DNA of 64,000 nt from an uncultured Alphaproteobacteria bacterium (lineage in GTDB: Bacteria > Pseudomonadota > Alphaproteobacteria > RF32 > CAG-239): NCBI GenBank assembly GCA_934229625.1, contig CAKQDU010000006.1, positions 16,389-80,388 of the forward strand. The letters run 5' to 3'. Within the stretch, counting starts at the first letter, position 1; the number at the start of each line of letters is the position of its first letter. The position numbers and the translations under genes were made by a program. The notes below the pieces were generated by a model. The model was not told where the DNA came from, did not search any database, and saw nothing but the letters and a program-made list of their open reading frames with translations. Positions 50,915 to 58,336 of this stretch are shown here, one piece after another.

Positions 50915-51023
50915 TCCACAGCCCAGACCAGAAATGTCCGTCTGTTTCGTTCTGAACTTATTATTTCCGGATGTGTGATTTTTTACGCCGAACCCCGCAA
51001 GAACACATTGGGCGGCAAAAAAT
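50882..51023 (-). repeat. Repeated leader block A (shared with 63878-64000)
   Basis: It matches the end of the window over about 125 bases in the same orientation relative to a pilin-like gene. The 72-base part at 50952-51023 is most alike and encodes FGVKNHT-x-GNNKF in both. The part at 50885-50917 is a palindromic element (GTCATTGCGAG ... AAAGCAATCCA) of the type found scattered in Rickettsiales genomes. Confidence 0.75.
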
Positions 51024-51052
51024 ACGCCTTTAATCAGATGCTTAGGATTTGC

Positions 51053-51068
51053 AGAGAGAGAGAGAGAG
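51053..51068 (-). repeat. (AG)8 dinucleotide tract that sets the reading frame of pilin gene A
   Basis: On the coding (minus) strand this is (CT)8, 24 bases after the ATG at 51092. With 8 units the ATG frame ends at TAA after 16 codons. With 9 (or 6) units the frame reads Leu-Ser repeats and joins the pilin frame without a stop down to 50270. Confidence 0.85.
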
Positions 51069-51130
51069 ACCTTTGCTTAGCTTATTTTTCATCTTTCTTT
51101 CCTCTAAAATTAGGTTGTTTACATACCAAT

Positions 51131-51158
51131 GCCATAACATAAGCTTAACTAAAGTCAA
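51131..51158 (-). promoter_or_regulatory. Putative promoter of pilin gene A
   Basis: On the minus strand TTGACT (51153-51158), 16-base spacer, TATGGC (51131-51136). The -10 match is weak. It would give a leader of about 33 bases before the ATG at 51092. Confidence 0.4.
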
Positions 51159-51200
51159 CCGCTAAAATATTTGCAATTTAGCCGTTAAAAGTTTTTTTAA

Positions 51201-51413
51201 TCAATCCTGTTTTAGCAGTTCCTGCCAAGTTTGTTGGCAAAACTCTGTGGATTTACCGCTGTCTTTACATTCTTTCATATATTGGTATTTCTGATATTGA
51301 GGATAAGTAAATAATCCTGCAACAATCAATAGGGTAAGAATACCGATAAGTGTTAAAATAGTGCTGACAACACGGTCGGCTACTTTATCCCATATTTTCC
51401 GTTTGTTTGTCAT
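51201..51413 (-). CDS. Small single-pass membrane protein with C-terminal Cys pair
   Basis: 70 residues from the ATG at 51413 (AAGGAG 8 bases upstream). One membrane helix (VVSTILTLIGILTLLIVAGLF) is followed by a short polar part with CKDSGKSTEFCQQTWQEL. The C-x(8-9)-C with a Ser/Thr-Glu before the second Cys is shared with the small proteins at 51431 and 52198. Function unknown. Confidence 0.62.
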   Translation of the reverse strand: MTNKRKIWDKVADRVVSTILTLIGILTLLIVAGLFTYPQYQKYQYMKECKDSGKSTEFCQQTWQELLKQD

Positions 51414-51430
51414 CCGGCAGCTCCTTATTG

Positions 51431-51622
51431 CTAAAATAGCCTGTTTTTGCAAGATTGTTCGCTCAAACCGGCAGCCATACAGCCGGCAATAAACTGGTCG
51501 TTGCACTTATTGCCATATTCTACATAATAACCAAAACCAAGTCCTCCGGCTAGGCCGATAACTATTAAGGAACATAATAAAAGCAATATGTAGCCAATGT
51601 ATTTACCAATTCTTTTTAACAT
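51431..51622 (-). CDS. Small single-pass membrane protein with CKNR-type C-terminus
   Basis: 63 residues from the ATG at 51622 (GGAG 7 bases upstream). The membrane helix (YILLLLCSLIVIGLAGGLGF) leads into KCNDQFIAGCMAAGLSEQSC and KNRLF at the very end. The ending SE-x-SCKNR-hydrophobic is nearly the same in the 52198 protein. A degenerate copy of its start lies at about 50091-50120. It follows the polytopic protein gene by 2 bases. Confidence 0.62.
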   Translation of the reverse strand: MLKRIGKYIGYILLLLCSLIVIGLAGGLGFGYYVEYGNKCNDQFIAGCMAAGLSEQSCKNRLF

Positions 51623-51624
51623 GT

Positions 51625-52176
51625 TTAAACTCCAAATACTATATACAACACGGCGCAAAAGGCTATTATCAGACCCAATATCCATAGTTCAGCGCGGGAC
51701 TTTAGATAATTAGTACCGACGGCAGCTCCCAAAATAGGTGTGAAAAATAACAACGTTCCTAGAAATGAATTGCCAAACAAGGTTAAATTAAATGCAGTAA
51801 GTTCTGTTACTGTCAAAAATAACAAGCAACCCCAATATAAGGCAAACCACACACAAACTTCCGTAATCCGCCAGCGAATAGCCGGATTAACGCCGGCTAT
51901 TTTCCTGCGGACATAATCAAACAGTAAATATAATGCCAAAAAGTAAATATAACCAATCAAAAATTCGGCGGTATAAGCACAAGGCTGCCCATCCCAAATC
52001 CATTGATAAATTTGTCCGTCAGCCCACGATTCGTAATCGCATCTTGAGCCTTGACTGTTATCATATAAACCGACTTCCTGAACTTTAGACATCAGCCAAG
52101 TAATAAGCGCAAACCATACGGTGTAACCAGCAGATTTCCGTGTTATTGGATTAAAGATATTTTTGACATAAGACAC
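51625..52176 (-). CDS. Polytopic membrane protein, unknown function
   Basis: 183 residues with about five hydrophobic segments (around 15-32, 70-90, 103-125, 135-152, 163-182). Two cysteines lie in the first outer loop (GSRCDYESWADGQIYQ and WDGQPCAYT). No family recognised. Its 3' end is duplicated as a remnant at 50125-50199. It lies between two small Cys-motif genes and is probably part of the same transcript. Confidence 0.6.
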   Translation of the reverse strand: MSYVKNIFNPITRKSAGYTVWFALITWLMSKVQEVGLYDNSQGSRCDYESWADGQIYQWIWDGQPCAYTAEFLIGYIYFLALYLLFDYVRRKIAGVNPAIRWRITEVCVWFALYWGCLLFLTVTELTAFNLTLFGNSFLGTLLFFTPILGAAVGTNYLKSRAELWILGLIIAFCAVLYIVFGV

Positions 52177-52197
52177 TTCTCGATTCCTTTTTTACAG

Positions 52198-52398
52198 CTA
52201 ATACACCCTGTTTTTGCAAGATTCTTCACTGTTTCCTTGATTTATACATTCTTGAATGATTTTACTATTCTGCTCAAAGTTAATATAATAATCCCAATAG
52301 TAAAAAGCTTGGACAATCAAAAATGCAATACCGACAAACGCAATTATCCATATAAGCAAGCTAATAGAATCGTTTAATATATTTTTCAACAAGTTCAT
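52198..52398 (-). CDS. Small single-pass membrane protein with CKNR-type C-terminus
   Basis: 66 residues from the ATG at 52398; a GTG at 52410 is an alternative. The membrane helix (SLLIWIIAFVGIAFLIVQAF) is followed by IIQECINQGNSEESCKNRVY, a close match to the end of the 51431 protein. It overlaps the end of the upstream gene by about 38 bases, so translation is coupled. Confidence 0.6.
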   Translation of the reverse strand: MNLLKNILNDSISLLIWIIAFVGIAFLIVQAFYYWDYYINFEQNSKIIQECINQGNSEESCKNRVY

Positions 52399-53287
52399 TA
52401 CAGTCTTCACCAGGATATTTACCTCCTAAAAGTCTACCTATTTTATTAGCATACTGATCTCCATTACTACTGTCAAGTGTATTTGAGCCAGTACGCACAT
52501 CAAATAACTCTCTTAAATTTGATGCTAATTTTGCTATATCCGCTCCACCTTGTCCATATTGAGAAGCATTACAATTCATATAAGCATGCTTAAATTTGTC
52601 AGTTACTTTTAGTTTTTTCATATCTGAAAAATTTTCTATTAAATAACTTCCCCCTTGAATAGCAGATAACAGATATTCCAAAATATTTTGTTTTGTTTTA
52701 GAAACAACACCTTCTTTATCAACGACATTTTCATACACTTTTTTCCCGTCTTCTTCGCTTTCCCAATACAGAGGTTTAAGATTGTTGTTTTGTTTAGTAA
52801 CAGATTGTTGCTGGCTATTATTTACAGCATTCCAGGGTGTTGGTGTCTGATTTTGAATAGTATTTTGCTGAGAGCCAAAACTTGTATTTGTCCCAAAAGT
52901 ATTGCTTTGCTGACCGAACGTATTGCTTGAAGTGTTAGTAAAAGCCGTTTGTCCGTTATTGCTTTGGAAACCAAATCCTTTATTTTCCAGAGTGACAGGC
53001 TGAGCGGTTGGTTGAGTTGCAGGCTGTGTGGATGGCTGAGGGACTGGTGGTGGGGTGTCGCCGTACAGTTCTCTATAATTGTATTCATCATTTTTATAGA
53101 GATAGTTTTGGATTTCATTAGCATACGGATTCGGCGTGTTTTCGGTTGGCACATCAATTTTTTTCATATCCGAAAAAGTGCTTGCTCCGCGCGGGTCCAA
53201 ATAATACCATTCGCTTTCGCCGGGTTTGCGGTCTGTTCTGCGTATCGGGCGTTTGCCAAAAATAAGTTCTCTTGAAAATTCAGTCAT
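52361..53287 (-). CDS. FG/Q/N-rich protein with a conserved C-terminal domain, possible effector
   Basis: 308 residues from the ATG at 53287 (AAAGGAGG 6 bases upstream). There is no signal peptide. Residues 1-75 are polar, and a Pro/Gln/Thr stretch (PVPQPSTQPATQPTAQP) follows. Residues about 100-165 are Asn/Gln/Ser/Thr-rich with repeated FG dipeptides (NTFGQQSNTFGTNTSFGSQQ), like nucleoporin repeats in composition. The C-terminal 110 residues contain DKFKHAYMNCNASQYGQGGA, an NLREL helix, DSSNGDQYANKIGR and DCNELVEKY. That spacing of His, Asn/Cys, Asp and AN-x-x-GR recalls tail domains of Rhs-type proteins, but I cannot confirm it. Small membrane-protein genes follow directly. Confidence 0.55.
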   Translation of the reverse strand: MTEFSRELIFGKRPIRRTDRKPGESEWYYLDPRGASTFSDMKKIDVPTENTPNPYANEIQNYLYKNDEYNYRELYGDTPPPVPQPSTQPATQPTAQPVTLENKGFGFQSNNGQTAFTNTSSNTFGQQSNTFGTNTSFGSQQNTIQNQTPTPWNAVNNSQQQSVTKQNNNLKPLYWESEEDGKKVYENVVDKEGVVSKTKQNILEYLLSAIQGGSYLIENFSDMKKLKVTDKFKHAYMNCNASQYGQGGADIAKLASNLRELFDVRTGSNTLDSSNGDQYANKIGRLLGGKYPGEDCNELVEKYIKRFY

Positions 53288-53361
53288 ATTTTTCCTCCTT
53301 TGTTTCAGTGATTGAATTTTATGACTAAACTTTAACAGAAACAAAATGCTTTGAAAATCCG

Positions 53362-53844
53362 CTATAGCAGGCTAAAATCAGCTTTAGCATGCAAAAGCTT
53401 TTTAAATTCCCGATTGTTTTGCTGTGCCAGCTGCCGCAGTTTATTCTTTTGATTTTGTTTGATATACGGAATTTCAATGTCTTGAGCTTTATTTTTCAAA
53501 AACCATTCCACAAAGCCGTTGGCTGTTAACTTGCCGCCGCTATGCAGAACTCGCAAATATTTTTCTTGCTGTATTTCCTTAAAATATTCGCGGAACGGAG
53601 CATATTTTTTATCGCGTTCTTTGCTTTTTCTTCGCGCTTCGTTTTTTCTATCCGTTTGAATAACCGCGTCTAATAGCGTGGTGTGCATATCGCTCCACTC
53701 TTTTCGGCTTTCTGCCAAAAGTTTTTTCGCCCACTCAATAATTTGCAGCTGTAATTCTTTGCTGTTGCTCAGAGCGTTTTGCTGCATAAATAACAAACTT
53801 AATTCTCCCAGCATTTTAGGCGGTATAATTTCTTCATCATCCAT
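53362..53844 (-). CDS. Helical cytoplasmic protein, unknown function
   Basis: 160 residues, no signal or membrane segment. It is almost wholly helical and charged: an N-terminal acidic part (MDDEEIIPPK), a middle with RKNEARRKSKERDKKYAPF, and a Lys/Gln-rich end. Composition alone suggests binding to RNA, DNA or another protein. It lies 74 bases upstream of the FG-rich gene on the same strand. No family recognised. Confidence 0.55.
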   Translation of the reverse strand: MDDEEIIPPKMLGELSLLFMQQNALSNSKELQLQIIEWAKKLLAESRKEWSDMHTTLLDAVIQTDRKNEARRKSKERDKKYAPFREYFKEIQQEKYLRVLHSGGKLTANGFVEWFLKNKAQDIEIPYIKQNQKNKLRQLAQQNNREFKKLLHAKADFSLL

Positions 53845-53905
53845 TTTTTATTCCTTATATATATGTTATAAAAAATATATAGGTGAAAACAGATGGCAAT
53901 GCAAC

Positions 53906-54259
53906 CTAATTGCTGCATAACAACAAAAAACACCTCGTAAAATTACAAGGTGTTTTTTTGTGATTTCTTCTGTTTTTGAATAAAAACCAGCAGTTTTTCA
54001 GCCGCTTCCATAAGGATAGAGAATGTATTTTTATAATCATTCCATTATTATTGACCTCAGCCTCGTCTCCAACCATGATTTTGCAGGCAGCTTTGTATAA
54101 AGGCTCCCCGTTTTCAATCAAAACAAATTTTGATAGGAGGCGAGGATTTTTTTCTTTCTGTTCCGTAAAAACATAAGAGATGGCTATGCCGGAATAACTC
54201 GGTTCAGCATAAGCAATAATCACACGTTGCGGATTATTGGTAAAATCTTCATTTTTCAT
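53906..54259 (-). pseudogene. Small protein gene with likely frameshift near the 3' end
   Basis: The frame as written gives 117 residues, but the last 30 (RLKNCWFLFKNRRNHKK onward) read through the terminator at 53925-53960 and look unlike coding sequence. If the T5 run at 54028-54032 had six T, the frame would instead give NTFSILMEAAEKLLVFIQKQ and stop at TAA 53943-53945, right at the terminator stem. The intact gene was probably 53943-54259, 105 residues. The N-terminal part (RVIIAYAEPSYSGIAISYVF) is a soluble domain of no recognised family. It may be a real mutation or a sequence error. Confidence 0.55.
53925..53960 (-). terminator. Terminator at the 3' end of the frameshifted gene
   Basis: AACACCT / AGGTGTT with a 12-base loop and T runs on both sides. 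On the minus strand it lies across the end of the written frame, which supports the earlier stop at 53943. Confidence 0.8.
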
Positions 54260-54335
54260 AAACTAAAATTTAATAATGTTATAAATAATTTTATATCAAG
54301 TTTAAGATAACATAAATTTTTTCAGCGTCAACAGC

Positions 54336-54363
54336 AAAAAGCCTCCTTAAAAAAGGAGGCTTT
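54336..54363 (-). terminator. Terminator of the kdsD-to-ptsN gene run
   Basis: AAAGCCTCC / GGAGGCTTT with an 8-base loop; on the minus strand a TTTTT tail follows, 21 bases after the ptsN stop. Confidence 0.85.
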
Positions 54364-54383
54364 AAATAAAGATATAAACATTT

Positions 54384-54827
54384 TTACTTTTGCAAAGCTA
54401 AATAAATTTCATGAGCTGAGTTTGCTTCACGTATTTTACGGCACGTTTCTTCATCTTTTAAGATTCTGGACATAATGGCAAGAGCCTGCAAATGGTCTTC
54501 GCCGCTTTTTTCCGGAGATAGTAAAAAAGCCACCAAATCAACCGGATGAGAATCCAAAGAATCATAATCAATGCCTTTATTCAGACGAGCAAAAACAGCA
54601 ATGACTTTATCAAGGCCTTCTATGCGGGCATGTGGAAAAGCAACACCTTCGCCATAACCGGTTGAGCCTAAATTTTCGCGTTCCAAAATCGCCTCAAAGA
54701 TAGAATTTTTATCTATATTTTCTTTTTCGGCAACAAACTTCGCCAATTGTTCAAGCATATTGCGTTTGCTTTCCGCTTCAACATGAGCCAACACCATGTC
54801 TTCTGACAAGATATCTGATATTCCCAT
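54384..54827 (-). CDS. ptsN: PTS IIA-like nitrogen regulatory protein PtsN
   Basis: 147 residues. The EIIA-Ntr domain has the phosphorylatable His66 in GEGVAFPHARIEGL, and SPEKSGEDHLQALAIMSRIL is the conserved second half. PtsN receives phosphate from the NPr/EI-Ntr chain and regulates potassium, nitrogen or envelope functions. It follows hpf by 22 bases, as in the rpoN gene neighbourhood, although rpoN itself is absent here. Confidence 0.93.
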   Translation of the reverse strand: MGISDILSEDMVLAHVEAESKRNMLEQLAKFVAEKENIDKNSIFEAILERENLGSTGYGEGVAFPHARIEGLDKVIAVFARLNKGIDYDSLDSHPVDLVAFLLSPEKSGEDHLQALAIMSRILKDEETCRKIREANSAHEIYLALQK

Positions 54828-54849
54828 TTTTTATCCCTTTTAGTAAAAA

Positions 54850-55410
54850 TTATTCTGCCGGTTCAACCCAACCGATGTTACCGTCTTTACGGCGATATAC
54901 CATGCTGATACGGTTGTTGGCGCTGTTGCGGAACATTAAAGCGTTTTCATCTGCCAAATCCATATACATAACAGCTTCGCTGACTGTGCAGACTTTGATA
55001 TTTGCATCTGTTTCGGCAATAGTCAACGGAGCAGATTCGTCAATGCTCATTTCATCTTCTGTTTCTTTAACTGGGAACACGGCGGCGTGAGCCATTTCCA
55101 CAATACCTGTTTTACCTTTATGGTCGTTAAGTTTTGTTTTTTGACGGCGCAAACGAGTGGCAATATGTTCATTAGCGTTATCAAAAGCAGAATATGGGTC
55201 TGCGGCAATTCCTGTGCCTTTCAAAACAATGTTTTTAGCCGGATGAACGGTTACTTCGGCTCTAAAATCTTCGCCGTCTTTAGAAAAAGCAACGCTGCAG
55301 CTGATAGGAGCGTTAAAATATTTATTTACGGCATTTTCAACAGCTTCTTCAACACGGTTGCGCAGTCTGTCGCTAATATCTACTTGTTTTCCTGTTAATG
55401 TAATTTTCAT
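54850..55410 (-). CDS. hpf: Ribosome hibernation promoting factor, long form
   Basis: 186 residues. The N-terminal domain (MKITLTGKQVDISDRLRNRV, FRAEVTVHPAKNIVLKG, AFDNANEHIATRLRRQKTKL) is the ribosome-binding S30AE fold. The C-terminal domain (VSEAVMYMDLADENALMFRN, ISMVYRRKDGNIGWVEP) is the dimerisation domain of long HPF, which makes 100S ribosomes from two 70S particles. It lies between lptB and ptsN. Confidence 0.95.
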   Translation of the reverse strand: MKITLTGKQVDISDRLRNRVEEAVENAVNKYFNAPISCSVAFSKDGEDFRAEVTVHPAKNIVLKGTGIAADPYSAFDNANEHIATRLRRQKTKLNDHKGKTGIVEMAHAAVFPVKETEDEMSIDESAPLTIAETDANIKVCTVSEAVMYMDLADENALMFRNSANNRISMVYRRKDGNIGWVEPAE

Positions 55411-55505
55411 GATTTACCTCATTTGTTAATTATTTCGGCACAATCGCCTTTTGTAACTGTTTTATAGTATAACACTGTTTAAGCAAAAGTAAACAATATA
55501 CTTTT

Positions 55506-56252
55506 TTATAGTGTGAAATTATCTCCCAAATACACTTTGCGTACTTCTTCGTTGGCAACAATTTCATCAGGAGTTCCTTCCATCAAAACCGTTCCTCCGT
55601 GCAAAATATAGGCACGGTCAATAATATCAAGCGTCTCTCTTACATTGTGGTCGGTTATCAACACGCCAAGTCCGCGATTTTTCAGTTGTGATACCAGAGT
55701 GCGGATTTCACCGACTGCAATCGGGTCAATACCGGCAAGCGGTTCGTCCAATAAAATAAAATCAGGTTTACTGGCCAGCGCGCGGGCGATTTCCAAACGG
55801 CGGCGCTCACCGCCGGATAGGGCCAATGCCGGAGATTTGCGCAGATGTGCTATTGAAAATTCGCTTAACAATTCTTCTAACATATTTTCGCGTTCATTTT
55901 CATCTTCTATCACGATTTGTAAAATAGCTTTGATATTATCCTCAACACTTAGTGTGCGGAAAATTGAAGCTTCTTGCGGTAAATAGCCGATACCCATGCG
56001 CGCGCGTTTATACATCGGCATATCGGTAATATCTTTTCCGCCGACATAGACATCGCCATAGTCCGGAGTGATTAAGCCGGTTACGCAATAAAAACAGGTT
56101 GTTTTACCGGCGCCGTTAGGGCCAAGCAAACCGACAGCTTCGCCTTTTTTTACATGAAGCGAAACGTTTTTCAGCACCGTGCGTTTTTTATATTTTTTGC
56201 CGATGTTGAAAATTTCCAGCTCTTCGGTTTCATTTTTCTGATTTTTTGTCAT
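55506..56252 (-). CDS. lptB: LPS export ABC transporter ATPase LptB
   Basis: 248 residues. Walker A is GLLGPNGAGKTTCFY, the signature is ALSGGERRRLEIARAL, Walker B is FILLDEPLAGIDPIAV, and the switch His is in LITDHNVRETL. LptB drives lipopolysaccharide from the inner membrane onto the Lpt bridge together with LptFG. It overlaps the upstream LptC-LptA gene by 23 bases, so translation is coupled. rpoN, which usually follows, is missing; hpf comes next. Confidence 0.96.
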   Translation of the reverse strand: MTKNQKNETEELEIFNIGKKYKKRTVLKNVSLHVKKGEAVGLLGPNGAGKTTCFYCVTGLITPDYGDVYVGGKDITDMPMYKRARMGIGYLPQEASIFRTLSVEDNIKAILQIVIEDENERENMLEELLSEFSIAHLRKSPALALSGGERRRLEIARALASKPDFILLDEPLAGIDPIAVGEIRTLVSQLKNRGLGVLITDHNVRETLDIIDRAYILHGGTVLMEGTPDEIVANEEVRKVYLGDNFTL

Positions 56253-57288
56253 TTGCGCTCCTTTTGCTGTAAAATGTACCGGTAATCCGGCCGCCTGTTT
56301 TTTTATTTCCGGTAATTCGGCTGATTTGCGTGTTTAAATCTGTTTCTGCTTTATCGCCGTTAATAATATTTCCGTTTTGTTCCAATTTGACAGCTCCGAT
56401 TAGTTCCACTTTTGCGGTTTTGGGATTATATACGCCGCTGCTGCCATAAGCTTTGCCTTTAGGAGTTATGATTTTTACATTTCCAAAAGCTTCTGCACGT
56501 TCAAGTTTGTTGGAAGCTGAATAAAATGCAATCAATTTGTCGGCATATAAAATATTGTCGCCTTGCCGCACCACTACATTGCCTATAGAGACGCTTTTAT
56601 GGGCGTTTTGAAAATATCTTGTTTCAATATCTGCGGTTAAAGTTCCTTGAGAGGTGGTGACAACATGTTTGCCTTTAAGCACTAAAATATTTGTGGTCTT
56701 AAAAAATTCAAATCCCTGTGCCTCTAAATCTCCCCAGTCTCCTTCGGCATTTAGACGCTCATTTCCGTGACCGTATTCTTTTGTAAAGTCATATTCTGCG
56801 GCAAGAGTTTTTATTTTTGTTCCTTTTTCATCTAAGGCATTCACATTTTGCTGCAGTTTTAAAATATTTTTTTCCTGATTGAAAAAACCTGTGTCGGCAG
56901 AAACTTTGATATTTCCGTTATCTGTGGAAATATCTGCTTTTGGAGTATTGATTTTAACCTCTTTTGATGTCGGGGCCATTTCATCAACGCTGTCTGCGGT
57001 AATGGTGCTTACGCGATTTTTGGAGTCGGTTGCATAGTATACTGTGTTTTCAATATGTAGCTTTTCCATCTCATTTTTACGAGGAATTGTTACATCATTT
57101 TGTAATTCAACGCTTTTTTTTATGTTAGGCATAACCAGCATCACCCCAAAGATAGCGGCGGCCAAGCAGGGAAATCCGAGTTTGACAACACGCAGCCATC
57201 CCGACATTTTAGGTTTGTCATCCGGCTGTGTATTTTCAAACGGGCGTTCGCCGTTAAAGTAGTCGTCTATCTTATGGGAATCAAACAT
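56230..57288 (-). CDS. lptC: LptC-LptA fusion protein (LPS transport bridge)
   Basis: 352 residues, compared with about 190-210 for LptC and 150-190 for LptA. An N-terminal membrane helix (VVKLGFPCLAAAIFGVMLVM, about 33-52) and a first beta domain with the LptC pattern (VYYATDSKNRVSTITADSVD, GNIKVSADTGFFNQEKNILKLQ) run to about residue 200. The second beta domain matches LptA/OstA: GTLTADIETRYFQNAHKSVS, GNVVVRQGDNILYADKLIAF, AKVELIGAVKLEQNGNIING, ending in GGRITGTFY. LptC and LptA are normally separate neighbours between kdsD and lptB; here one frame carries both, with no gap or stop between. It overlaps kdsD by one base. Confidence 0.85.
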   Translation of the reverse strand: MFDSHKIDDYFNGERPFENTQPDDKPKMSGWLRVVKLGFPCLAAAIFGVMLVMPNIKKSVELQNDVTIPRKNEMEKLHIENTVYYATDSKNRVSTITADSVDEMAPTSKEVKINTPKADISTDNGNIKVSADTGFFNQEKNILKLQQNVNALDEKGTKIKTLAAEYDFTKEYGHGNERLNAEGDWGDLEAQGFEFFKTTNILVLKGKHVVTTSQGTLTADIETRYFQNAHKSVSIGNVVVRQGDNILYADKLIAFYSASNKLERAEAFGNVKIITPKGKAYGSSGVYNPKTAKVELIGAVKLEQNGNIINGDKAETDLNTQISRITGNKKTGGRITGTFYSKRSANDKKSEK

Positions 57289-58253
57289 TAGCTGACTCCG
57301 GCTTTCAGACAGTCATGAATATGAATAACGCCGACCGGTTTTGTACCCTTAACCACAAACAAATTGGTAATACCGCGTCCGGTGTTGTTCATTACGTTCA
57401 CAGCCTCAGCAATCAGCGCGTCGGGAGCAATTGTTTTAGGATTCTTTGTCATAACTTTTGAAACTTTTTCGGTAATCAAATCAGGCGACATCCAGCGGCG
57501 CAAATCACCATCGGTAATGATTCCTTCCAAATCTCCGTTGCTGTTGACAATACCTACGCAACCCAGCATTTTTTCAGACATTTTAATCAAAGCGTCCTGC
57601 ATGATGGCGTTATCGTTTACTAACGGCATCTCATCACCAGTGTGCATAACATCCGAAACATGGCGCAAGACAGAGCCAAGTTTTCCGCCTGGGTGACGCA
57701 GATGAAAGTCAGCTTCGGTAAATCCACGTCTAACCATTAAGTCTGCCGCCAAAATATCCCCCATAACCAAAGTCGCCGTTGTTGATGAAGTCGGGGCCAA
57801 TCCAAGAGGGCAGGCTTCGCGGTTGTTTGGAAGTTTTAGAATATAATCGCTGTTTTTGCCGAGTGAACTTTCCGGATTCTTTGTGATGGCAATCAATGGC
57901 ACGCCAAATCGTCTGCAATAGACTAATATATCCGATAATTCTTTAGATTCACCGCTGTTAGAAATAGCTATGACCGTGTCATCAGAAGTAATCATGCCCA
58001 AATCGCCGTGACTAGCTTCTCCTGGGTGCAAAAAGAAAGACGGCGTTCCGGTAGAAGCAAAAGTTGCAGCCATTTTGCGGCCGATATGTCCGGATTTGCC
58101 CATGCCCGTAACAATTACGCGGCCTTTTGTTTTTTGCAAAACATCAACCGCCGTAGTCAGGGTTTCATTAAGTTCGTTTTCCATGGCTTTCAATGCTTCA
58201 ACCTCGCGGTCTATTGTTTGTTTTGCCACTTCAATGTCTTTATTTTCCGTCAC
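57288..58253 (-). CDS. kdsD: Arabinose 5-phosphate isomerase KdsD
   Basis: 321 residues. A SIS domain (GRVIVTGMGKSGHIGRKMAA, STGTPSFFLHPGEASHGDLG, AISNSGESKELSDIL) is followed by two CBS domains (about 205-320, LEGIITDGDLRRWM and ITNLFVVKGTKPVGVIHIHD). It converts ribulose 5-phosphate to arabinose 5-phosphate for Kdo synthesis in lipopolysaccharide. It is first of the kdsD-lptC/A-lptB run and overlaps the next gene by one base. Confidence 0.95.
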   Translation of the reverse strand: MTENKDIEVAKQTIDREVEALKAMENELNETLTTAVDVLQKTKGRVIVTGMGKSGHIGRKMAATFASTGTPSFFLHPGEASHGDLGMITSDDTVIAISNSGESKELSDILVYCRRFGVPLIAITKNPESSLGKNSDYILKLPNNREACPLGLAPTSSTTATLVMGDILAADLMVRRGFTEADFHLRHPGGKLGSVLRHVSDVMHTGDEMPLVNDNAIMQDALIKMSEKMLGCVGIVNSNGDLEGIITDGDLRRWMSPDLITEKVSKVMTKNPKTIAPDALIAEAVNVMNNTGRGITNLFVVKGTKPVGVIHIHDCLKAGVS

Positions 58254-58336
58254 GATAGTCTCCTTTTTGAAATTCTTTTCAGAATAATAGAATTTTTGTC
58301 CCGAAATTCAAGATGTTTTTGGATTTTATGCTCTTA

